Shown piece by piece: positions 46,230-55,953 of a stretch of DNA of 64,000 bases. The stretch comes from Zopfochytrium polystomum (lineage: Eukaryota > Chytridiomycota > Chytridiomycetes > Chytridiales > Chytridiaceae). The translations under genes and the position numbers were made by a program. The stretch's first letter is position 1. Every line of letters begins with the position of its first letter. The notes beneath the pieces were generated by a model that saw only the letters and a list, made by a program, of their open reading frames with translations, did no database searches and had not been told where the DNA came from. The stretch spans positions 124,001 through 188,000 of the forward strand of contig JAIVFJ010000031.1 of assembly GCA_025765615.1 (NCBI GenBank), given 5' to 3'.

Positions 46230-47280
46230 GCTCACCTCGATCCAGTAAAAATTGAAGAAATCGGTAAGATATGTCACAACAGGGAGGTCCTTCGCGACCG
46301 TGATAAATTTCGAGTCCAAGTAGGTGCTTCGCGCTCTGCTTCATCGATGAGCTCTTTCCGATTGTCCATTCTGTCAGGAAGTGTGGACAGCGACCAACAG
46401 AAAAAACAAAAAGGCTTACTTTAATAACCACCGAGCAGATGCACGCTTGTATCATGTTCTTCGCCGGCGTTTCCACTGATCGGAAACTGGAAGGGACTGC
46501 AACAACAATGTCCCCCTTTCCGGTGACCGCACGGCTCCCGAGAACAAGTGGAATGTCAACCACAGTGACTCTGACAAAGAAAACGTTCGGGCAGATGGCG
46601 TTCAAGTACTCCAGGACTTCGTCATAGGCCTGCACATAGTGCTGTCCGTTTGGTCAGCAAAATGGAGCAATCTCGATCCCGGTTTTGATAACGAGGTCCC
46701 AAGAAGCTGTTTCTCTTATCTTGAACTCGTTCAAAATCTCTTCAAACTCGTCTTCCGCGCATTTAGACGTCAGCACTTTGCTGAGACCGGGCGTAGTTCT
46801 TACGAATGGACATGGCTAGATTTAGCAAGGCGAAGAAACAAGTGTGTGCCTTACAACCCTCCAGCCTTTTGGACAGATAATTTCGGTGTTCTTCGCTTTC
46901 CTTCAATATCCGCAACGAAGCTTCGACTGACCGCACGATGACTGGAAAAATCATTGGCTGAAGTTCAACTGCTCCTTTTCCCATTCCAGCTCATTTTCTG
47001 CTTTTGAGAAACCAACCAGCAGAGTAGTCGCAGTCTTCCAGCGGCAGCCTTCCTTGCCTAGCTCATTTGGCTTTCCGCTTCCTCTAGATCCAACTCGGCT
47101 CTGGTCAACCTAACCTTGGCGTCCCTCAGGTTTCCCTCGGCCCATCTGAGTACTTCATCAGCCCGATTCAATTCATTCACTAGAGACGCTTCGCGCGAAA
47201 GTGCGCAAGGCGCTAATTTCAATGCTGCAGCGCCTGGCAGGACAGGGGGACTATCAAGCTGCTGGAACGGCTTGCGCCGG
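46230..47280 (-). pseudogene. Decayed gene: coiled coil plus nuclease-like C-terminal region
   Basis: Minus-strand coding fragments can be read in order. First a charged coiled coil (EASLVNELNRADEVLRWAEG, then RLTRAELDLEEAESQ, then EASLRILKESEEHRNYLSKR). Then PCPFVRTTPGLSKVLTSKCA..FEEILNEFKIRETASWDL, then AYDEVLEYLNAICPNVFF...LGSRAVTGKGDIVVAVPSSF and ACICSVVIK, and finally LPVVTYLTDFFNFYWIE. Introns with usable borders separate several pieces, but stops interrupt the coiled coil, and an in-frame TGA lies between VVIK and the last block (a CGA to TGA change would explain it). The end pattern (GxGDIVV ... V-IK ... LTDFFNFYWI) recalls PD-(D/E)XK nuclease-like domains of Crinkler-type proteins; that is inference. 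A relic copy sits at 42.6 kb, so the family is multi-copy here. Confidence 0.45.
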
Positions 47281-48137
47281 ACATCTGAACACTGCTCCGA
47301 CTGCTGTTGCTTCCCGGCTTGTCGCAGTTGTTGATGTTGGAATTGTTCATTGCTTCGGACCCAAAAAAGGGGGTTCAGAGTCGCCTCAGGTTGGCAATTA
47401 CGCCCAGGGGACGACCTTGCAGGACTTAAGAAGAGTGCCGGCGTGCAGAGGTTAACAGAAAGGGTGCGAAGGTTGTTCTGGCCGGCGGGAGCTTTCGCGG
47501 GAAGGAACAGAGGAGAACTTCGCAGGCCGATAAGGGCGATAAAGACCAGAACGACGAATGCAGGTCTACGGCTCGGGAGTGGCGTGATGTGGTGTTGGAG
47601 CCGCAGTTGGTCGCAGGCAAAACCGCACCCGCAGCGAGCGGGGCTGCAAATGTGTCGGCGAAGGAGGCGGATAAGAGGGTGACCTCTAAGAGATCGGGGG
47701 GGGAGTATTCAAGTGGGCAGAGTAGGTGCGGAGGATTGCAGTCAAACGGCACCGTTTTGTTCTACTTTGCGCTTCCAAAACTTTGGATTTCTTCTTGTGA
47801 GAATTGGGAGACCTTTTGCCAAGAAGCATCTCTCTCACGCAAATCCATCCAGTTGACAAGAGTGCACACATCCAACGCGTTTTTGACGCGCTCCAGATGG
47901 GCTGATCCTGAAGTACGAGGATGCACTGGTGCCGGACGCATCCCTATTGACATTGTCAAGTATATTGCTCATTCTCTCAAAGCGCCGTCGATGTTCTTTC
48001 ACCAAATATTGTAATGAGCAGCAGATTTTCATAAAAATCTTTCGGGGCGAGCTGCCTTTGGTACGGCACCCAAGCTTTTCTGTGCACATACCAATATATA
48101 CATTGCACAAACCCCTTCGTTCAGATACTCTACGATT
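47281..48137. other. Unresolved minus-strand open segments
   Basis: Between the decayed gene and RMI2. A coding-looking minus-strand segment (AHLERVKNALDVCTLVNWMD, about 47760-47910) and MKICCSLQYLVKEHRRRFER near 48000 are seen, but I cannot join them into a gene. Confidence 0.3.
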
Positions 48138-48943
48138 TCAAGCTTCGTCAAGGAGTTCCATATCGCCGTCCCCAAACGATGGCGGGTAGTACCGAAGCAC
48201 ATCCTCGTCCCGGTAGTACACATTTTTGTGGACATGGCAGACCTGGTAGCCCCTTCCGGTCAGAAACCGCCCACGCGAGAGAGCAACGTGAAACGCTTTT
48301 ATCGCGAGCATTCACCTCGAGCATCCAAGCCGCTGCGGCGTCCGGGTCGCGGTCTTTGTCCAATACGCGTGCGTTTCCAACTTGGAAAGAATTCATCTCA
48401 CCGTTCCACGAAATGTCGCCAATCACCGCCACCTCCCTGCCTAGCAGGAAATCCCGGTCAGACAATCTAGCGTAGACAACGGAAGCTGCCGCGACCTTTG
48501 CGGGATGCTTACCCAGCTTCGGGACCGTTGCCTGACCAACCGCCGGTACGACCGCCACAATCCCGGTGCTGTCGTCGAGGAAAAACAGCGAACCGTCGTC
48601 GGAGAACTCCACCACAAGGCCCTATGAAGCGGAAGAAGGCTATCGATGAGAACCGCGGCGTTTATCGGTGGGTCCAAGGCCGCGCGTCACCTGGCCCCCG
48701 AGTTCCCCGCCTCCCGCCCTTTCTCTCCCTCGCCGCGCTCACCTGCATCCACACCCTCGTGAAGCGAAAGTACCCAAACACCCAGTGGGCGGGGACCGCG
48801 TCGCCGCCGCGGTCGCCGTTGTCACCAAGCGCCTCGACGACCGAGCACTGCATCAGCTGCGCGGCAAAGAACTTGAGCGCGGCGTGTCCGAGCGGGCGCG
48901 AGCCGACCCCGTTTGCCAGGTTGCCGTCCGGATCGCATAGCAT
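48138..48943 (-). CDS. RMI2: RMI2-like OB-fold subunit of the RecQ/Topo III complex
   Basis: RMI2 partners RMI1 in the BLM/Sgs1-topoisomerase III dissolvasome, where its OB fold stabilises the complex that resolves double Holliday junctions. Exons 48943-48743, 48621-48316, 48242-48138; 203 aa, phases consistent. Similarity to vertebrate RMI2 runs through the fold: RPLGHAALKFFAAQLMQCS at the N-terminus, RVWMQGLVVEFSDDGSLFFL around the first splice site, FLLGREVAVIGDISW in the middle, and DAAAAWMLEV near the C-terminus. The family is short (~150 aa in human); this copy has an extra acidic C-terminal tail (GDGDMELLDEA). The start at MLCDPDG was chosen for length; an upstream in-frame ATG exists at about 49013. 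RMI2 is absent from S. cerevisiae, so its presence here is informative. Head to head with the TTC9-like gene. Confidence 0.72.
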
Positions 48944-49001
48944 GGCTTGAGGGCAGGGACTTGTCAGCCGGGAAAGAAAGGGGAGCCTCCGTTTGAGTGC
49001 G
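48944..49001. promoter_or_regulatory. 58-bp bidirectional promoter between RMI2-like and TTC9-like genes
   Basis: The two start codons face away from each other with only 58 bp between them, so transcription start sites and promoter elements must overlap one or both genes. No TATA box is visible in this GC-rich gap. Confidence 0.45.
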
Positions 49002-50137
49002 ATGGCCGCCATGGGTGGACCCGTGCCCAGACAACTCGAGGCGGCGCTGCAGCGGGTAAGCTTTAAGCGTCGCGATTTCGACCACCGCGGCGCTGGAGGG
49101 AGTGTAGAGCGAGGGCGCAGCAAAGGAAGGGTAAACGGAGCGAGGAGCGAACAGACGCGCAGAGTCTATCCAACTCCGCAAATTCTGACCAAACGATTCT
49201 CACTCGGCACCGAAAACAGGGCCGGGATGCGAAAGCGGGAGGAAACCAGGCGTTCAAGGCCGCCAAGTACGGCGAGGCGCTTCGCCAATACTATGCGGTT
49301 TGTGCCGAGGAGCTCGTTCGTCAATTCCACCCTGCTCGTCGGCTCTCGTTGAATGTTGGCTTCGTCCCCGGGAACACCCCCCTTGCTCTCGCAGGCGATT
49401 ATGCTGTTGAAAGGGCTGGACACAACTGTCTCTGAGGGAACGACAAAGGTCAAATCCGAAACGGAGCGCGCCGTGAAAGAGGAGGTTGCAAAGGCAAGTT
49501 TATTCTTCCCAAACCACTGCAGGCATTCTCTTACCAACTTAACATCTGCACGGCAGATTTTGATTGACTGTTATAACAACATGGGTGGTAAGTCGCAGGC
49601 ATGAGGGCGAAGAGAAATGCGTGGGAGAGGAGTGGGGGGAATGGGGGACAACGCTTCAAAGTGGCGAACGCTGACTGGTGAGGCCCCGAAACCACCGAAA
49701 CTGGATGTTAAAGCCACGCACCTTCGGCTGAAGAACTGGCGCCGGTGCAAGGCCTGCTGCGACCAGGTTTTGGAGAACGATCCCGAGAACACAAAGGTAA
49801 AACGGTGGGTGTGGCTGCGAAAGCGTAATCCGCCTGTTCGTCCACCTTATTAAGCCCAACCCGAAACCTTCACCACACCGATCACCTGACTCCCCACACC
49901 CCGTGCCGTGCGCTAAAAAACCCCCAGGCGCTCTTTCGCCGCGGCCAGTCCTTGCTGAACCTCGGCGACATTGACGCGGCCGAAATCGACCTCGAGAGCG
50001 CGGCGCGGCTGGACCCGAAAGACTCCAAGATCCAGGCCGAGCTGCGGCGGGCGCGCGAGATGCGCGACGAAGACGCGGCAAGGAGGCGAGCGGACTGGCG
50101 AGAGCGGTTTGCGAATCCGATTTGGCCGCATCGCTGA
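49002..50137 (+). CDS. TTC9-like tetratricopeptide-repeat protein
   Basis: TPR adaptor resembling the TTC9 family and the TPR part of immunophilins (usually Hsp90/Hsp70-binding). Six exons: 49002-49055, 49220-49297, 49395-49493, 49557-49587, 49714-49796, 49928-50137; 184 aa in frame. The first TPR is RDAKAGGNQAFKAAKYGEAL, followed by a charged linker (TTVSEGTTKVKSETERAVKE), the second TPR (ILIDCYNNMGATHLRLKNWR, then CKACCDQVLENDPENTK) and the third (ALFRRGQSLLNLGDIDAAEI, ending ARLDPKDSK). The end is basic and charged. Intron 3 (49494-49556) has a GC donor (AAG|GCAAGT) instead of GT; accepting it keeps the TPR in frame. Starts 58 bp from the RMI2-like gene. Confidence 0.72.
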
Positions 50138-50849
50138 AGTTTGTCGTTTGCCGCCTAAGTGGTTTCTTCCATCCCCGCTCTTTCCACTTTGCGATTTTCG
50201 GCCTTAGTTTGCGATTCTGATTCAAATATAAAAATACCGCTAGTGCATCAGAATTGAAGTTCGAGAGGGGGGTTTTGGGGGCCAATATCGTTACCAGCAG
50301 TGGCCGCGGTCGATCAGGTGGTGAATTGAATTCTCGTTGGAAGGTCATTTCTGCGGCATTCAACTTTTTTCTTTTTCGCAGACGTCCCCCTTCGGCCTGT
50401 CTTGCTTGGCCTCCCACCAGTGTACTCAAAGAAGCCGAAACAGTCCCTCCACTCCATTCTAGGAGAAGGAAATGGAGGAGATGTTGATTCTAATACACGT
50501 CGAAAACAAATTCGCGAGCTCATGCGGTGTTTAGGAACAAGTCCTCCATCCATGGTGCCAAGGGAGAGACGCATTGTAGGGGTTTTTAAAGCTGGCTAAA
50601 ACGTGCTAGGGGAGTAGTTTCAACAAAAGGTGGCATCTAGTGCGATCAATGCAAAGGGAAATCAACTGAAAGAATTTTGAGTCCACCGCTCGGATCTTTC
50701 CCAAACAAAGTCAAAGTGAAGTCGAAACGGGGCAAAAGATACAGAGGAAAGAAAACCTTTTGTGTAAAATGGAAATGGTTACTCGCAAGTGAACGCAGAT
50801 ACAGGCATCTCCCACCTCCATCTCCCTCCCAAATGATCTCAGCTTTCTT
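50138..50849. other. Convergent intergenic region
   Basis: Between the TTC9-like stop and the stop of the FHA-RING gene; no gene seen. Confidence 0.5.
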
Positions 50850-53394
50850 TCACCGCTTATCCTTCACCATCTTCCACAGCTTTGACGACTTTCCAAAGCT
50901 CCCCAGGAACCCGGCGTCAAACGACCCCCTCGGCGTCGACGTCGACGTCCGGCCGACGTCCATGCTCGTAGTTCCGCCGTTCTCGGGGTCCGGCGATCGC
51001 GCGCGAGGCACAGTCAACCCAGCTCCAGGCAGCGCCGCCGCCGCCGCCGCCGCGTCCGGGGGTCCCGGCGGGGGCGTCGTCGCTGGCGGTGGCGGAGGGG
51101 TGGTGGCCCCGGATGAGCCAAACGAGAACGCCTTGCGCATGCCGAGGAGGTTGCCGCCCCTAGGTTTGCGCACCGACGTGGCGGCGGCGGCGGCGGCAGC
51201 AGAGGTCTGCGGGATCAAGTCCGCTGAGCCTGTTGACGCGTACTGGTCGACCTCTGACGACACGCGCAGCGACGCGGCGGCGGGAGCAACGGCGGGGGCG
51301 ACGGCGGTGGTGTTGTCTCCGTCGCCACCGTACGGAGCTTGAGCGGCAACTGACGTCGCAATGGGGTGCAGCCGTGCCGCTCTCTGCGGTATCGGGGCAG
51401 GACCCAACGTTGGAGCGGGGATTGGCGGTCGCTCGACGGATGGTGGATCCACGTCATCGCCGTTAACAATCGTTCCATCGAACGCTGGGGACGAGTTGAG
51501 TCCGCGATCGGGTGCTGCAAGAGGACCCGATGAAGTAAACCGGTTAAGAAGGTCCTCCTTTTTCGATGGAGGTATCTCAGCGAGGGCTTCTTCCAGCAGC
51601 GCCAGCGTCTGACTCGGAGATTCGCGTATGAGGCTCGAAAGAAGGGTTGCGACGGGAACCTCCGCCTTGGGTCGATGCGGAAGCGCCGAAGAAGTTGATC
51701 CTGAGCGCGACAATCCCGGAGATGCGGCTTCCGCGTTTCTGTCGGTCACTTTACCCATGTTTGTGTTTTCCAATGTGGGATCAATTATTCCGCGGAACCA
51801 CTCTTCCAACGCTTGAATGGATTCTCGGCTCTCTATCTCGTCCTCCTCCTCCAAATCGTCCGTTACGTTCGCGTCCAGATTTGCGACCTGTCGACATAGT
51901 GGGCATTGAAACATGATTGCAGAGCCAAGAAGGGGTATGACGCAGCGATAGTGAAAGCAATGGGAGCAGGGTGCGAGGAAGAGGGATTGCTGGGACGAAA
52001 GAGCGCTGAGGCAGATGCAACAATCCGTGGTTGACGCGTCTGACGCATTTGAAGCTGTCGGATTCATGGCGGCAAGCATGGCGCGTAGAGCTACCTTCAG
52101 TCTTTGGATGTGAATCAGTGCTGATTTCGACAAAACCATTTCCTTCTACCTTTGGGGATGAATTTGGTGCTGTTCGCGGGTGTTTTTGGAAACGAAGACC
52201 TTCATCATCACGCACTTGTAAATGTCTGAAACAGGCGGTCAATTGCGAGCGTTCCACCGAGCGAGTCCACGAACCTTCCAGTCGGCCATCTTGGCGGCCA
52301 TGGTAGTCGACGCCCAGCTGGATGAGGTCCCCGTTCTTCAGCGGATACGGTCTGCTCTCGCGACCGGACGGCGAAAGCCGGAGTCGGTTTAAAAAGGTTC
52401 CGGACGAGCTGCCAACATCCCTCACCATAATCTGAAAATGACGCCAATTGACAGTACGGATCAGACAAAAACCTGCAACCAGCAGTGGCGACCGAACCTG
52501 CCCATCGTCGGAAACAAAGATTTCGATGTGGTCGCGGCTGACGACCTTACTCTTGAAGACAACATTGGACTTCATCGGGATTTTCCGGGGAGACCTGGAG
52601 CGAACCGACGATCTGCTCAGGGAAGCAAATCGAGTCTGGAGCGGGTCAACTTGCGGAGCTGGTCCGGGGTCAGGGGTGGAGGACCGGAAGGTCTCCAAGC
52701 CGTCGGCATCAGAATCGGCGCGCTCGTCTTCGGACGGAGAGCTGGTCGCGCCAGGGGCGAGAACCTGCTGAGACAGCCCACGTCTGGCGGTGATGGTCGA
52801 GACAGAACGGAAAGAGGATGAAGGAGAAAGGGAATCGTTGTGGTACGCTGCCGACTGAAGCGACTCAACCGCCGGGGTGGACGCTGTTGGAGAGGGAAGG
52901 GCGCCGGCGGATTCCGGATGTCTGGCGCTCGGCCTCCTAACAAGGCTCGGGTCGTCCCTGGAAGTGGTGCGACGGTGACCCTTGCTGATGTGGGAGTGAT
53001 GGTTCTCTTTCGCGTCCTTGTCGATGCGCCGACCGAGTTTGATGACGGTGCCGATGACAAGCTCGCGCTCGACGGGGGCAAAGTTGCAGCCCGAGGCGAC
53101 GACCTGGTGGACGCCGTTCACGATGTGCGTTTCCCTGTGCGGAAAGAGCTGGAGGCGAAAGACGGGCGATGCAGCCGAGATCGACGACGAGCGGACCACA
53201 GCAGTGGGGCTACTGGATCTCGACCAAGGCGGTTGAGGCGGCTGCGGCGGCGAAGCTTGCTGCTGCTGCTGCTGCGGTGTGGCAGCGGAGCTGGTAGCGG
53301 TATTTGGTGGTGGTGGTGGTGGTGGTGCTGCGGCTGCAGCAGCAGGAGTTGCTGTGGAGGTGGGTGATGGGGGCGAAGACGACGTCGTAGCCAT
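50850..53394 (-). CDS. FHA-RING E3 ubiquitin ligase (Dma1/Dma2, CHFR/RNF8-like)
   Basis: Ubiquitin ligase that binds phosphothreonine through an FHA domain; yeast Dma proteins act in spindle-position and septin checkpoints. Exons 53394-52498, 52431-52275, 52225-52200, 52094-50850; 774 aa. Residues ~1-250 are Pro/Ser/Gln-rich. The FHA domain contains VVFKSKVVSRDHIEIFVSDD, DVGSSSGTFLNRLRLS and YPLKNGDLIQLGVDY, with the conserved Gly, Ser-Arg-x-His and Gly-Thr-Phe-Leu-Asn residues. A C3H2C3/C4-type RING follows at residues ~380-430 (CCICLSAL, CSHCFHYRC, CPLC). A ~330-residue C-terminal tail is Ser/Pro/Ala-rich and unusual for yeast Dma proteins. The 26-nt third exon (DIYKCVMMK region) is needed to keep frame. 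Confidence 0.87.
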
Positions 53395-53788
53395 GCAGCA
53401 ACAGCACCAGCCGGCAGTGGTCGCTTTGAATTATTTGGGTTGATTATTCCTTCAAGCAGGCCAAAAGAAGGAAAAAGTGTAAGAAGGAAAAACAAGTAGA
53501 AAAAAAAGAGAAGGAAAAAACGGAAAAAAAGAAGAAGAAAAAAAAACCGAGCAAAACCCGCACATCAAAACAGCACAATTTGGAAGCGGCGGTCAATTTG
53601 GTCAGGGAAAGACAAGCTTGGCGTGAGTGAGTTCGCGATCTTCATTTGGCACACGTTTGTTTCGTTTGTTTCGGGAAGACAAAAATTATTTGTGTTTGTT
53701 GATCATGTTGTTCTGTTGCCGTGTGTGCCATCCAGGTTGGGCGACATGACAAGCTTCACAGACACCCACACACATTCACACCCACATA
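53395..53788. other. Intergenic, A-rich
   Basis: Upstream of the FHA-RING gene and downstream of the first M28 gene. Strongly A/G-rich at 53465-53560, otherwise no feature. Confidence 0.5.
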
Positions 53789-55631
53789 TCAGTGCAAGCC
53801 CAGCTCGACGGCAAACGCAACGGCCAGTCTCGAGAATTTGGCGAGATGATCAAATGATATGTGGGACACGTCGTCGTTGGCTGTGTGGATGCTGCGCGCA
53901 CGCAGTACGGAGGGAGGGAGGGAGGGAGAACAGGGACACATGTGAACCAAACCCCGCCGTGCACCTGCGAAAAAGAAATAAAAGTCTCTTACTATGGCGT
54001 TGTGTCCGAGAACTCAGCTTCCGATGTAATGACTGCGGAGAAGCCAGCCTTCGTCCACGACGCGTGGTCCGAGCACGCGTAACTTTGAGAATGTTAGCGC
54101 CAGCCTTCTTCGGTCCTATGCAATGCTGCCCATTCCATCCACCTACCCGCACTTGGTTTCGGTCCACTTGACATCTGAATACTCGTCGATGAGGGACTTC
54201 AAAAAGGCGACAAGCGCCGCGTCCACATTGTCCGTGATGACTCCAATCGTCTCCGCCTTCCCACTGGGCTGATATCCCGCCACGTCAGTGTGGTACACGC
54301 CGATAACGGGAATCCCTTTGCTCTTGTAGTCGGCGACAACTTTCTGCGAGCCGAGAAGACCTCCCTCTTCCGCTGCGTACCAATGGAACTCGATGGGACG
54401 CTTGGGAGCAAAGCCGGCTGCAAGGAGGACGCGGAACGCCTCAAATATCATTGCAGAGCCGGAGCCTAATAATACCAAGGCGTCCTTTGAGGAACGGTCT
54501 CGCAATGTTTAGAAGAATGGCTGAAATGCTCACCATCGTCATCCGCCCCTGGACTCTGTCCGAACCAAGGGTTCCACTGGTTAATGGCTGCGGAAATATT
54601 TCGTGAGAGTCACCAATTAGCACGGTGAGCAGGAACGCTAAGATATTGGTACAAAAAGGTTGGAAACTCACAATCCAGGTGGGCAGAAAGCACAGCGATC
54701 GGCGCGTCGGGATCTTCGCCTTCGATTCTGGCGATGATCGACGACTGTGGCCAAGAGTGGTCGAACTGCTGAACGGAAACTTTGACGCCATCGGCCGCTC
54801 CCTTTGAGAGCTTCTTCACTTTCGAGAATATCCACTCGGACGCTTTGGCTCCAGAAGTCGACTGGTAGTACCGCGTTTTGAATGTGGTCGATAGTTCAGT
54901 AAGCCATGCTGTGAGGGATGGTATTGAGACGTTTTGCGCGAGTGGGACAACTATGGACTGCTGCTTCGGACCAGAGGGAAGGCCTGTTCAAAAATAGATC
55001 AGAGATCCCTCCAACTCTAAACTTTTGTACCATTTACCTTCCGCTTTTCTTACTTTGATGGAAGCAACCGACTCCAAATCTTGTTCAGTCACGTCCATAA
55101 AACGCACTTTCCGTCGAACAAGGCCAAGAATCTATTAACACACACCACATCAGTTCTTTGTCATCTTCGAAAGCGCAAGATTTGAACCTGATCTTCGGCC
55201 ATCCAGCGCTCGTCCGCCTCAGACAGCGCGATGCGGCGGAATCCTTGCCTAATCATCCAGTCTGCGTCATCGCCCCTCATCGCAATCACCGAGTCGATCG
55301 CAGTGGGAGGGGGAATGGCGCTGGGTTGGTTGAAGCCGCCTTGGTGCCAGGGGCGCTCGCCGCGATGATCTGGGCCAAACTTGCTGTCACCGTGCTTGGC
55401 GTGAAGGTAATGGCGAACGGCGTGGTGGAAGATGTGGGCGGTGCCAAAGGCGAGGAACGCTGTGAGGGTGGCGAACACAGCCAACCTGCGGACGACGGCT
55501 GCGCCGCGGCAGCGAGACGAACCAGCGTAAGGACAGGCGCTGCCGTTCTCCGGTTGAGCACCCTGTTGGGCCAACGCGGGTGGAGGAGTCTGCTGGTGCT
55601 CGCCCATCGTGTGTTGCTTCTCTTCCGCCAT
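53789..55631 (-). CDS. M28-family aminopeptidase, membrane-anchored (copy A)
   Basis: Zinc-dependent aminopeptidase of the M28 family (leucyl/Aeromonas type). Seven exons: 55631-55188, 55131-55038, 54983-54672, 54587-54534, 54465-54147, 54082-53993, 53891-53789; 471 aa. An N-terminal membrane segment (VVRRLAVFATLTAFLAFGTA, residues ~45-65) suggests a type II anchor with the enzyme in the secretory lumen or outside. A conserved propeptide-like part (DDADWMIRQGFRRIALSEAD) follows. Metal and catalytic residues are visible: SAHLDS (His), GADDDGSGS (Asp), AAEEGGLLG (catalytic Glu plus ligand), YHTDVAGY (Asp) and YACSDHASW (His). It ends FAVELGLH. All exons from exon 2 on have the same length as in the divergent paralog (copy B). 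Confidence 0.9.
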
Positions 55632-55953
55632 GTTGAAAAAACAAAACTGGTTGCGGCTTCTATTGGTACACAACTGATCTATTAATTGGGCGGTATCGCA
55701 GATTCGACGCTTATGTCATGAGCGAGGTCTTGGCGCCCCGCCCACATTCCACACGCCACACCACCTTCAGATGTTTGCCCCCTGGCCTTTAACCGCTTTC
55801 CAACCAGCTTTTCTTGGTCCGTAATTATGTAAAGCATGTCGCTCGTTCTTAAATAGTATGTAAAGTACTAAAGTACAGCTAGTGGCACGGGAAGTTTGCG
55901 CCATCCGGTTCATTTCTCTGCACCCCACGATTTCTTGTTTGGTTGATCAAAAA
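55632..55953. promoter_or_regulatory. Shared upstream region of the two divergent M28 genes
   Basis: 322 bp between the start codons of the head-to-head paralogs; both promoters must lie here. It contains AT-rich blocks near 55672-55690 and 55820-55870. No specific site is recognised. Confidence 0.4.
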
